From Vacuolonema iberomarrocanum LEGE 07170 (lineage in GTDB: Bacteria; Cyanobacteriota; Cyanobacteriia; Elainellales; Elainellaceae), in NCBI GenBank assembly GCA_015207365.1, contig JADEXA010000027.1:1-64000 (forward strand): a stretch of 64,000 nucleotides of DNA, in the 5' to 3' direction. Position numbers and translations under genes: made by a program. Every line of letters starts with the position of its first letter. The stretch's first letter is position 1. This document shows, piece by piece, positions 36,001-43,044 of the stretch. Under the pieces are notes generated by a model. The model saw nothing but the letters and a program-made list of their open reading frames with translations, had not been told where the DNA came from and did no database searches.

Positions 36001-37432
36001 GAACGTCGCTTTCTGAAGCGTCTACAGCCTCCTGACTCTGCTCTCCTGAGCTAGAAGACGCGTCTGTTGATGGTTCGGTGGGCTCTGTCGTCTCAGACTG
36101 AACCTCACGCTCTGCTACTTCTACGGCATCCTGACCGTCATCTAGAGACCTTTGGGATGCGTCCTCTGAGGGTTCGGTTACCTCTGTGGGCTCTGCGGCC
36201 TCAGACTGAACCTCACTCTCTGCTGCTTCTACGACATCCTGACCATGATCCAGAGACCCTTGGGACGCGTCCTCTGAAGGTTCGGTTACCGCTGCAATTT
36301 CGGACGGGGCGATCGCCGCCTCATCCTCAACCACCGCCTCGTCTGCAACCGCAACCTCAGAATCAGCCGCTACCTCATGCTCCTCAACGGTCGCCATCTC
36401 TGAATCAACCACCGCATCAGCATTCGCATCGGCATCAACGACCGCATCGTCCACCAGACTGGCGGTTAGCTCTGCGTCTTCAGCAGCCGTTTCCATTTCA
36501 GCCAAATCGGCTAGCATCAGGTCGGCGTCAGGTAACGCATCGGGTAGGAGCGTCTCGGTCGGAGCCTCGTCATCCGCAGCAATGTCCTCTTCCGTAGCGA
36601 GGGATGCTTCAGCCGCTTCATCAATGACCGCTTCATCCGGTAGAAGAGACGATTCGGCCTCATCCGCTATGACTTCAACGGCTTCATCTGCTGTGACTTC
36701 GTCTGCTAGAGACAGCTCATCAGATTCTTCGTCGTCTTCCACAGGCGGCTGCATGAAATCTGTGTGCCATCCCGCTTCTGTGAGGTTGATCGGTGCTGGG
36801 GGAATGGCCTCTGCTTCTGGAGCAAGATCTTCGGCGATCGCCATCCCATCCTGATCCACCGACTCAAAATGGGGCATATCAGAGGCTGTCGGCAATTCAA
36901 ACGACTCTGGCTCAGCTTCAGTCGCTAGCTCGGTTGCGGGAACTGGCGCATCCAGAGGCTCCGTTTCGTCAAGCTGTTCGAGAGGGGAGGCGATTGCCTC
37001 TTCCTGAGTCGGATCTTCTGCTGCATCCAAATCGGCATTGGCAGGGGCGTCATCCGCATAGTCAGCTAGCGCTCTTTCCCACGCCTCCGTCTGCATCTGC
37101 TGCCACTGCTCGATATGCTGCTCTAGCTGGTCGAGAGTAATGGAACTGCTCCATTGCGATTGCCGATTGTCCGACTGCCGCCCATAGAGAAAAACTTGTT
37201 CAATTTCCGGTTGGTTGGCTGGTACCAAGGTGTTGAGGTCAACCACTCGCAGCGCCGGTAGCAGCCTCCCCAGCAGTTCTAGCTGGCTGGGCAACTCGTC
37301 CGCTTCGCAGTACACATGAAGATTGTGCCCCCGCAACTGAAACCGCACGCGCATTTCATCCAGCGCAACCGTTTCGTTGAACCAATATGCCAGGGGGGAC
37401 TTGCCCCGTGTTGTTGATGTAGAGTGAACCAT
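33098..37432 (-). CDS. DUF1574/SGNH-like membrane protein with repeated modules
   Basis: Very long protein of 1444 residues. In order: an N-terminal module (about 15-110, ending VFLYGRQ), an acidic Asp/Glu/Ala-rich stretch (125-530) with three imperfect 33-36-residue repeats starting TEPSEDAS at about 382-477, three further modules (about 540-635, 645-740, 755-860; each AIAxxL...L...VYGR-like), one transmembrane helix near 944-965, and a C-terminal SGNH-hydrolase-like domain with DVLIVGSSRALRG near 1082 and DPSHLNRYG near 1397. That last pair gives the expected Ser and Asp-x-x-His, the DUF1574 pattern. The topology suggests a cytoplasmic acidic/modular part and a periplasmic hydrolase or acyl-modifying domain; function is inference. 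The gene at 40611 shares the module. Confidence 0.75.
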   Translation of the reverse strand: MVHSTSTTRGKSPLAYWFNETVALDEMRVRFQLRGHNLHVYCEADELPSQLELLGRLLPALRVVDLNTLVPANQPEIEQVFLYGRQSDNRQSQWSSSITLDQLEQHIEQWQQMQTEAWERALADYADDAPANADLDAAEDPTQEEAIASPLEQLDETEPLDAPVPATELATEAEPESFELPTASDMPHFESVDQDGMAIAEDLAPEAEAIPPAPINLTEAGWHTDFMQPPVEDDEESDELSLADEVTADEAVEVIADEAESSLLPDEAVIDEAAEASLATEEDIAADDEAPTETLLPDALPDADLMLADLAEMETAAEDAELTASLVDDAVVDADANADAVVDSEMATVEEHEVAADSEVAVADEAVVEDEAAIAPSEIAAVTEPSEDASQGSLDHGQDVVEAAESEVQSEAAEPTEVTEPSEDASQRSLDDGQDAVEVAEREVQSETTEPTEPSTDASSSSGEQSQEAVDASESDVQEVDDNILVLPAVAPTLVLDDDDEPSTDIPAEDASEGGVAEEADVAPEPEAAPPATVPAEKPTKAIARRLTHALSSHGLTVRAKIRDVPSATMPDRQKRLWVQCEATYSPEPSALAEAIAQQIRSLNLEGFRDAVVVMQVRGEPTPDWMLRVDLTPPTEMLRDWAHWGDVQAIAHLLDRAFEPENIALSSASLQDATLHLTCGWVDTPNVIEDANDAPQSPPQETVQAIAEPLLNDLSPQGIHTAMMYGDAAGTEASDWLICLDLPGKTKPERAASTMDRARGANLQAIAFLLTRLLNPDLEQQLATGGVRVQVVSKPEEMGRSVLHIMTDAPVCPDPEIVSPAVERFLRDLRMPNLAGVRVYGRRAGQKKPIWGKRANFLSRPRLVPEATPEFAASEAYVSELIAPTDEEAYRPDLTTEDVQSAWQQTRDRFASGIHNFLLRSHLFVPAVASGVSEPPKLTGTQQRKPGWALAMVWGAAGLLLAVQADLGIARWLGRPDEATQTTAVARIEDIPRPEGEAVGEGAVEGETDDPDSFVRFGDEPATEDAELMTASDLPYTPDTVQEQLITAEILASESPYPTFNAPQLDEKLLLYYERMREQAAASDVLIVGSSRALRGIDPAALQEELAELGYEDVTVFNFAINGATAQVVEFVLAHLLEPSQLPEVVIWADGARAFNSSTVDVTYNGIAVSPGYRDWQQGNLERPDLSEILTVEADLEEAEEAPTGINASLTASYEAIDRTLSETLGNASSAFTLRDRFKTTIQETVARFVPAESFIPAETVGLGNQGSLPPESLQSLSEQGREMVDFDGFLPIALQFNPATYYQDFARVAGRYDSDYENFRLTGSQTDAMHDLLAAMDDRQIPVVFVNLPLTDEYLDGDRQAYEQEFRQFMLQTASEYPNFYFRDLSEVWTTEYDYFSDPSHLNRYGAYEVAHRLAQDPMIPWSDIREETAGSTTTAQNPASEP
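36000..36290 (-). repeat. Coding tandem repeats in the acidic region
   Basis: About three units of 100-108 bases encode TEPSEDASQ..DGQD..E..E.EVQSE variants. The first two units are close copies and the third is more diverged, which points to recent unit duplication inside the gene. Confidence 0.65.
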
Positions 37433-37678
37433 GCTTCAGGCCAACCGTGCGATCGCAGTGTCAAGACGCAGCACCGGGACAGAGCAAATCTGCCATTTAG
37501 AGATAACACAATTTTCTCGATTCGGAGCGGGTTTTCACTCTTGCCCTACTTCCTCCTCCAGGGTAACGCAGGGAAAAACCACCGATTACACTGAGAATAG
37601 TAAGGGTTTTAACCTCTATCAAGCTTGAACCCTATTGCTCTCTTTCCCGAGGATCACTATCCCATACTGAGGTAAATG

Positions 37679-37882
37679 ATGTCAGACCGGAAACAACCCA
37701 CACAAATTGAAGCCCATGAACTGCTGCTTAGCGCTGCCACTGTTCCGCTTTTGGCAGGATTAATCGCGGCTCGCGTTGCCAGCGAAATGGTGATGAATCT
37801 GAGCCAAGCCAGCGAGGAAATCTTTCGGGGCGATCGCCTCCCCATCCTCCACTTCACGCAGTCTCCCGATTCCGAATCGTAG
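37679..37882 (+). CDS. Small conserved-looking hypothetical protein
   Basis: Frame of 67 residues starting at the second of two adjacent ATGs, which leaves GAGG 6 bases upstream. It reads IEAHELLLSAATVPLLAGLIAARVAS, an amphipathic to hydrophobic helix that could be membrane-associated, followed by a short polar part. Composition is like neighbouring genes and the ribosome-binding site is good. Family not recognised. Confidence 0.55.
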   Translation: MSDRKQPTQIEAHELLLSAATVPLLAGLIAARVASEMVMNLSQASEEIFRGDRLPILHFTQSPDSES

Positions 37883-38038
37883 ATAGACTTGCTGTTGAGT
37901 TGAACGAATTAAAACCCGACCCGCGCAATGCTAACGCGTAGGACGCGATCGTATTTAGTTGGATTTACCTGTCCAGCCCTGTCTACAAGCGGGTGATCGC
38001 CTAAAATTCATGGAAAGTGTTCTAATGGGAGCAGGGCA

Positions 38039-38614
38039 ATGATCGCAGCCTATCCACATCAGCCTTTGACCCCACAGCAATATTTCGAGTGGGAAGCCCA
38101 GCAGGAATTGCGATACGAGTATTTCGATGGCGATGTTTTTGCAATGACTGGGGGTTCGTTACCCCATGCTGATATTGCCCTCAATATTGCCAGTATCCTG
38201 CGATCGCATCTGAGAGGACGGTGCAAGGTCAGAAACTCAGATGCCAAAGTGGGCATTACGGATGATGGACCGTTTATCTATCCTGATGTCAGTGTGACCT
38301 GTGATGAGCGTGATCGCACAGCCCAAAAGTTTTCCCGCTATCCATGCTTGATCGTAGAAGTTATTTCTCCGAGCACTGAGGCGTATGACCGAGGCGGCAA
38401 GTTTGGCCTCTATCGGAAACTCGAAACCTTGAAGGAATATGTTTTAGTTGGTTCTGCAACAAAGACAATTGATATATTCCGGCGTGATGATGAGGGTGGA
38501 TGGATGTTTATCCCCTATGGCGAAGGAGCTGACATTGCGTTAGTAAGCGTTGGCATTGAAGTTTCAATGGATGACATTTATGAAGATGTCATCCTCGACG
38601 CCTCGGAAGTATAA
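38039..38614 (+). CDS. Uma2 family protein (DUF820, PD-(D/E)XK fold)
   Basis: Protein of 191 residues of the large cyanobacterial Uma2/DUF820 family with a restriction-endonuclease-like fold. Visible are YFEWEAQQELRYEYFDGDVFAM, HADIALNIASIL, the nuclease-core positions FIYPDVSVTCDE and CLIVEVISPSTEAYDRGGKFGLYRK (E-x-K pattern). Many copies exist per genome and a role in mobile DNA has been suggested; activity is unproven. Its last 51 bases overlap, antisense, the end of the small minus-strand frame at 38564. Confidence 0.82.
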   Translation: MIAAYPHQPLTPQQYFEWEAQQELRYEYFDGDVFAMTGGSLPHADIALNIASILRSHLRGRCKVRNSDAKVGITDDGPFIYPDVSVTCDERDRTAQKFSRYPCLIVEVISPSTEAYDRGGKFGLYRKLETLKEYVLVGSATKTIDIFRRDDEGGWMFIPYGEGADIALVSVGIEVSMDDIYEDVILDASEV

Positions 38615-38824
38615 GGGGATGGTGTTTTCCTTGCAGTCCCAAAAGCCAAAAAAAGAGGGAAGAGAACTAGACTCTCTTCCCCCGGACTTATTTTCTTGAT
38701 TGAGCTTTTTCTTCAACGTCTTGAACTGTTTGCGGAGTTGGCGCTGTCGGGCGCTGCCGCCTCGTCCCTTATCGTTTCGTCCTTTGCGGCGAGGGGACTC
38801 CCACCGCTTCAATTGTTGTGCCAT
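38564..38824 (-). CDS. Small Arg/Lys-rich protein, possibly misread at its 3' end
   Basis: The ATG at 38824 has an excellent AGGAGGG box 8 bases upstream, and the first 45 residues (RRKGRNDKGRGGSARQR then KQFKTLKKKLNQENK) are strongly basic, as in small RNA- or ribosome-binding proteins. The frame then runs through an intrinsic terminator at 38647-38681 and ends about 85 bases later inside Uma2. In another frame a TAA lies just before the hairpin, so a one-base indel or sequencing error may have extended the frame. Family not recognised. Confidence 0.5.
   Translation of the reverse strand: MAQQLKRWESPRRKGRNDKGRGGSARQRQLRKQFKTLKKKLNQENKSGGRESSSLPSFFGFWDCKENTIPLYFRGVEDDIFINVIH
38647..38681 (-). 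terminator. Strong intrinsic terminator on the minus strand
   Basis: GGGAAGAGA pairs with TCTCTTCCC around seven bases, and on the minus strand the hairpin is followed by TCTTTTTTT (A-run at 38648-38654). It lies inside the frame annotated at 38564-38824. Confidence 0.72.
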
Positions 38825-39056
38825 CTAAAAGCCCTCCTATCGGGCAGTTCAAATTTGCCAATCCAATAATGAGCAAGAAATACTACAAGTTCATCATTTT
38901 ATACTACAAGCATAGCACACGCAGTCTACAGTATCTTGTACGGATTCTCCCCATACTTGGGCCATGCAAGATTAACAGTCTTGCTACGTTACCTGGGCAG
39001 AGCAGGTTTAATTGAGGAAAGCAACTTTTTAGGGCGATCGCCTCCCACAGCAAGCC

Positions 39057-39407
39057 ATGAAACACACTACCCTCGCAACCCTGACCGACGAAGCCGTATC
39101 CCACAATCCTGAGATTCGCAAAAAGGTGATGCTCCGACCGGGAGATTTGCCGCCACTCACCAACTTTTCCCAGGCACGGTTTGCCCCTGGATTGATTGCC
39201 CCAGCCCATGATCACAAAGACATGTACGAAGTGTTTTTCGTAGAAGCCGGTAATGGCACCATCACCATCGACGGCACCCCCCACGCGCTGTTACCCGGAA
39301 CCTGCATTACCGTTGAGCCAGGCGAAGTTCACGAAGTTGCCAATCCAGGCACAGAGGAATTGGTACTGACCTACTTTGGCGTCCTGACGACTCCTCCGGC
39401 ACCGTAA
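39057..39407 (+). CDS. Cupin domain protein
   Basis: Single-cupin protein of 116 residues. Motif 1 reads AHDHKDMYEVFFVEAG with two His and one Glu as metal ligands; motif 2 reads PGEVHEVANPG with the third His. The middle GTITIDGTPHALLPGTCI fits the beta barrel. Such small cupins are metal-binding sensors or isomerases/dioxygenases of unknown substrate. Repeat D1 begins at its stop codon and probably ends the transcript. Confidence 0.82.
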   Translation: MKHTTLATLTDEAVSHNPEIRKKVMLRPGDLPPLTNFSQARFAPGLIAPAHDHKDMYEVFFVEAGNGTITIDGTPHALLPGTCITVEPGEVHEVANPGTEELVLTYFGVLTTPPAP

Positions 39408-39506
39408 TACCCATTCGCGAGGAGTCACGATCGAGCATTTTGTAAAACCCTCGCAGTGCAAGGGTTTTACAAAATGCTCGGTTTTTGATTTTCCTAGGAT
39501 GGGTAT
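39407..39506. repeat. Family D hairpin element, copy D1
   Basis: Ends ATACCCAT and ATGGGTAT form short terminal repeats. The core (39432-39480) has 20-base arms starting CGAGCATTTTGTAAAACCC. GGTTTTTGATTTTCC follows the right arm, as in the other D copies. It starts at the stop of the cupin gene. Confidence 0.65.
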
Positions 39507-39542
39507 ACCCATTCACCGACGCCAAATCCGACCCGCCATGAA

Positions 39543-40253
39543 TCAACGGCGACGACGGGCATTGACACGAATCAAAAAGCCTCGGCTGAGCCCTGTATCC
39601 CAACCCCGAATCCGAACCTTGATGCGGCTCCGGGTAACCGTGCCTGTGATGCGTGTGTTCTGGCGCATCGTGTAGGGCCAGGGCGTTACAATACCGAGTC
39701 CGATGTCACGCAAAGAGGTAATACTGTTAACCGCCAGGGCTTCTGCCTGGTGCGTGTCACTCAATCGCCCTATCATCCGTTTGCCGTTCAGGCGGAAGCT
39801 CCAATACTGAGCCAGATAACCGCCTCGGAAGTTGTAGGGAATGGCGGAAAAGGTTGAGAATGCCCCCAGACGGTTGGCTGCAATTTCTGAGGGCGTGGAG
39901 CCAATACTGAAGCTGAAAGGATTGCGCTCTCGAATGCCCGCAGCCGACTTAAGACGCCCTAGTTGCGCCACAACTCCCGTTTGATGATTTGACACGCCTT
40001 CAATCCGTCCTGTCAGTACATTGCGAAACGCAATGCGAATCCGGGCTTTGCCTCGATAGACCCCAAACAGGCGACGAATGCGTCGAGGAATCGCTGGAGC
40101 AGCCGCAGAACTACGGCCTTGAAGCGATAGAGTGCTCCCGTCCAGATCAGCCGTCGGCGTCACCGGACTTGAGGACGGCAGCAGGGCATTCATCTGCCTG
40201 GCAAATGCCCGTTGATTTGTGTTCCGTTGGCCAACCGATGATGCGTGTGTCAT
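39543..40253 (-). CDS. Hypothetical Arg-rich protein
   Basis: Protein of 236 residues from the ATG at 40253; upstream in-frame TTG and GTG codons are alternatives. The N-terminal 50 residues are Ser/Ala-rich and look disordered; the rest (RRLFGVYRGKARIRIAFRNV, TGVVAQLGRLKSAAG, YWSFRLNGKRMIGRL) is basic and probably beta-rich, ending in NARRRR. No family recognised. Codon use resembles neighbours and the frame is long, so it is probably real. It is divergent from the retropepsin-like gene. Confidence 0.55.
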   Translation of the reverse strand: MTHASSVGQRNTNQRAFARQMNALLPSSSPVTPTADLDGSTLSLQGRSSAAAPAIPRRIRRLFGVYRGKARIRIAFRNVLTGRIEGVSNHQTGVVAQLGRLKSAAGIRERNPFSFSIGSTPSEIAANRLGAFSTFSAIPYNFRGGYLAQYWSFRLNGKRMIGRLSDTHQAEALAVNSITSLRDIGLGIVTPWPYTMRQNTRITGTVTRSRIKVRIRGWDTGLSRGFLIRVNARRRR

Positions 40254-40610
40254 GATGCTCACTCTCAAAGCGATCGCACACCCATGCTACGACGCCCATT
40301 TCACTAGAGATATTGAGCTTTAGAGGAATTTTAGCTTGTAGATAATTTTGTTTACCTTGACCCGTATTTCTACTGATCTTGCGCCAGTTCATCTGTCTGG
40401 CCTGATTGGAGCGATCGGAGCGATCGAGCGTCCTTGCAACGACGAAATCGCTCGCCTCACGATAGCTTGGCTTGCATCACATAATCCTGGGTTATCCAGT
40501 CTCCTTATTTCCTCTGTCGCCAATCCTAATCGGTTGGAATAGGATGTATAAACGGTGCATTGCCCTGCGTCTCTCACCACTTACTCTTTTCACTTAACGC
40601 CCGTTTTCTC
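40254..40610. other. Divergent spacer of about 355 bases
   Basis: Promoters for the Arg-rich protein and the retropepsin-like protease must lie here. A short tandem of GAGCGATCG lies at about 40408-40430. No gene is visible. Confidence 0.4.
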
Positions 40611-41537
40611 ATGGAATTGAACGAGGAGTCTCGACAGGCCGCCCTGCGCCTCGCACGAGCAGGCGATCCAGAGGCGATCGCCCAGTTGCTCAATCATGCT
40701 CTCAAACCCAAAGCAATCAAGGCAAAGGTGACGCGGGGGGGCGATCGTCTCAAAGTCATGCTGGAAGGCGCGAGTGTCCCAGACGAAACCGCCATGGTCG
40801 CCTATCTCCGCAAAAGCCTGACCCGGCTAGGAGCCACTGGGCTGAATGGTGTGCAGGTTTATGGGCGGCAAGCCTTTGCCGCAAAACCCGCCTGGATGCA
40901 GCAGTTTACACTCACGCCACCATCCAGTTCTCCTGAACGGTTTGTGTCCGCCACCAGCAAAAGTCCTAAGGCTGTGCCTTCGCGTCCGAGGTCAACTCCA
41001 GAGAGCCACTCAAAACCGAAGTCGACCGTTGCAACCTCAACCTCACAGCAGTTGCAAATCGCGTTTGGGGCGATCGCCGCTATTATCTTCATGCTGGTTG
41101 GCGCAAACATCCGCAGCATCACGAGTATGGTGACGGGCACTCCTATCCTCATTGCCCGCTCTGCTGGGTCGGATGGCATCTACGAAGCACCCATTGTCGA
41201 GCGTATTCACGGCATTCCGGTGGTCCATGTCATCTTTAATGATCAAGTATTTCCGATGATGGTGGATACAGGGGCTAGTGGCACGTTGATTACCCCTCAG
41301 ATGGCCGCAGCACTGGAAGTGCGCCCGATCGGGCAAATCACCTCCTCAACGGCAAATGGGGTCGCTGTATTTGACGTGGGCTATGTCCGCAAGATCGAAA
41401 TCGATGGAGCCCAGGTCGCCAACGTCCCGGTAGCCGTGGGGCTAGCTGACTTGGAGGTGGGTCTCTTGGGGCATGACTTTTATCGCTACTTTGATATTTT
41501 GATCCGCGAGGATGTGGTGGAGTTCCACCCTCGCTAG
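40611..41537 (+). CDS. Membrane-anchored retropepsin-like aspartic protease
   Basis: Protein of 308 residues from the ATG at 40611. Residues 1-100 form a module with AIAQLLNHALKPKAI and GVQVYGRQAF that also occurs in the DUF1574 protein at 33098. A Ser/Pro linker and one transmembrane helix (about 142-162, FGAIAAIIFMLVGANI) follow. The C-terminal domain is a single retropepsin-like lobe with the catalytic MVDTGASGTLIT and a closing GLLGHDFYRYFDILI, as in clan AA proteases, which work as dimers. The protease domain should face the periplasm if the N-terminus is inside; that is inference. Confidence 0.8.
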   Translation: MELNEESRQAALRLARAGDPEAIAQLLNHALKPKAIKAKVTRGGDRLKVMLEGASVPDETAMVAYLRKSLTRLGATGLNGVQVYGRQAFAAKPAWMQQFTLTPPSSSPERFVSATSKSPKAVPSRPRSTPESHSKPKSTVATSTSQQLQIAFGAIAAIIFMLVGANIRSITSMVTGTPILIARSAGSDGIYEAPIVERIHGIPVVHVIFNDQVFPMMVDTGASGTLITPQMAAALEVRPIGQITSSTANGVAVFDVGYVRKIEIDGAQVANVPVAVGLADLEVGLLGHDFYRYFDILIREDVVEFHPR

Positions 41538-41568
41538 CGATCGCCCCCTCACCTCCCAACGACTTCCG

Positions 41569-41661
41569 TAGGACTTACGTATTTTGTCGATTTTGTGGCC
41601 GCGACGCGGCCACAAAATCGACGAATTCCTTCAGGATTACGCAAGTTTTGCGTAAGTCCTA
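41569..41661. repeat. Family E hairpin element, copy E3
   Basis: TAGGACTTACG and its inverse CGTAAGTCCTA form the ends. The core GTCGATTTTGTGGCCGCG pairs perfectly with CGCGGCCACAAAATCGAC. A small end hairpin ACGCAAGTTTTGCGT is present. Same layout as E1, inverted. Confidence 0.72.
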
Positions 41662-41683
41662 TCCCGGAAACCTGCACTAAAGC

Positions 41684-41778
41684 TATAGCGCTATGCGCGT
41701 TAGTTAAGTACGGTTGTGTGGGGCGCGGCGCGCCCCACACAACCGTTGCTGTGCTTAATGCGGTTGCACACCGCTATA
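41684..41778 (-). repeat. Family A MITE-like element, copy A3 (95 bp)
   Basis: Reverse orientation of A1, from TATAGCGC to CCGCTATA, with the GTGTGGGGCGCG palindrome in the middle. It lies between E3 and a D-type hairpin. Confidence 0.8.
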
Positions 41779-41794
41779 AATCACGCTAATTCTC

Positions 41795-41872
41795 TTAGAA
41801 CCCACTCCAGATATTTCCCTGAAACCTTTGCAGCATAAAGGTCACAGAAAATATCTGATTTTGGTTTTCATA
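41795..41872. repeat. Family D-like hairpin element (D5)
   Basis: TTAGAACCCACTC on the left and GATTTTGGTTTTCATA on the right resemble the flanks of D3. The arms CAGATATTT...AAATATCTG enclose an inner ACCTTTGCAG/TAAAGGT pairing (41808-41857). The arms differ from those of other D copies. Confidence 0.5.
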
Positions 41873-41925
41873 AAATTGGTGCGAACCACGGATAATGGAG
41901 GCGATAGTTTGGGCAAACCGGGTTC

Positions 41926-42132
41926 ATGGATATCATTCTCCTCTTAGCGGCGATCGCGATTACGTTTCTGGTTTTCACCTGGCTCGTGCGCGTTGTGCGG
42001 GTGACCATCAGAGTGGCAATCATCATCGCCCTCCTGGTTTTGGCATTCCAACTTCTATTTGGTATTGGCTCCGAAGCCATCTGGCAGCAAATTCAGGCGC
42101 TATTTAACTGGTTTGTTGGGTTGTTCCGCTGA
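41926..42132 (+). CDS. Small membrane protein
   Basis: Protein of 68 residues that is nearly all hydrophobic: a helix at 2-22 (IILLLAAIAITFLVFTWL), a short basic turn RVVRVTIR, a second helix about 31-48, then an amphipathic tail WQQIQALFNWFVGLFR. Small two-helix proteins of this kind are common in cyanobacteria without assigned function. It stands alone. Confidence 0.6.
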   Translation: MDIILLLAAIAITFLVFTWLVRVVRVTIRVAIIIALLVLAFQLLFGIGSEAIWQQIQALFNWFVGLFR

Positions 42133-42279
42133 CAAGCACTCCAAAGCAAAGCACCTGGCTTCAAAGCAGAGCATGTGGCTCTCGTGGAGCAGGGATAGAG
42201 CGTGAACAAACGCCAAGGACAAACCTCTCGCACCAACCAAAGGCTTATCGTTCAAGCCACTCACCTCGTACCCTTTGCC

Positions 42280-42765
42280 CTATGATTTGTTGCCGGGGCT
42301 GGCTAAACGCGTCAACACATCTTGGAACGCCGGGGGAAGTTGACGCATAATCTTTCCTTTTTCGCGATCGACCGTGACCAGCGTGACTTGAGCCGTGAGG
42401 TATAGGGTTTGTCCATCTGGTGATACCAGTTGATAGTCCCACACCAGCCGCACGCCATTCATTTGCTGCATGCGCGCTCGGAGGATGGCCGACTCGCCCA
42501 TTTGCAAGGGACGATGATAGCGGGTTGTCAGTTCGACCACCGGTAAATCGCAGCCCATGGCCACCAGGTCAGAGAAGCGGACGCCGAGCGATCGCAAATA
42601 TTCCACCCGCGCCTCTTCCAGCCAAGTGAGATAGGCACCATGCCACACGACACCGCCATAGTCAGTATTGTGGGGAAAGGCTTGGACGGGATACTCAAAC
42701 CATTCGAGCGGCGGAACCTGCGAAGCCTGTTGAATGGCGTGGGTTTCATCGAGCTGGGGTTGCAT
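42280..42765 (-). CDS. Hotdog-fold acyl-CoA thioesterase (4HBT/YbgC type)
   Basis: Protein of 161 residues with the 4-hydroxybenzoyl-CoA thioesterase signature HNTDYGGVVWHGAYLTWLEEAR near 33-54 (two pieces), carrying the catalytic Asp and the YxxxxEEAR helix. ELTTRYHRPLQMGE and LVWDYQL follow as the hotdog sheet. The family hydrolyses acyl-CoA or acyl-ACP. A role in phylloquinone synthesis (DHNA-CoA hydrolysis), as for some cyanobacterial 4HBT enzymes, is possible but not shown. No linked men genes are seen. Confidence 0.82.
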   Translation of the reverse strand: MQPQLDETHAIQQASQVPPLEWFEYPVQAFPHNTDYGGVVWHGAYLTWLEEARVEYLRSLGVRFSDLVAMGCDLPVVELTTRYHRPLQMGESAILRARMQQMNGVRLVWDYQLVSPDGQTLYLTAQVTLVTVDREKGKIMRQLPPAFQDVLTRLASPGNKS

Positions 42766-43044
42766 AGCGTTCCTGGAAATTTTGCTAAATGGAAGGAATA
42801 TCGTTGACCAGAGTGTTGCTGAACGCTTAAGCGATCAACGATCACATCAATTTTTACATCAATCGTGCCGATGCTCTGGAGTGTTCCCTTAAGCTGAAAA
42901 TTGTGCCGGTGTGCGCCCCTTATAGGCATCATCGGGACAAAGAGTTGCGAGCATTGGCAATTCTGTGTTTAAGCATATTTTCAAACCACTTTTGGTTTCT
43001 TAGTTTTTCATTTTCATAGGTCAATCAGCATTTGAGAGGCAATT

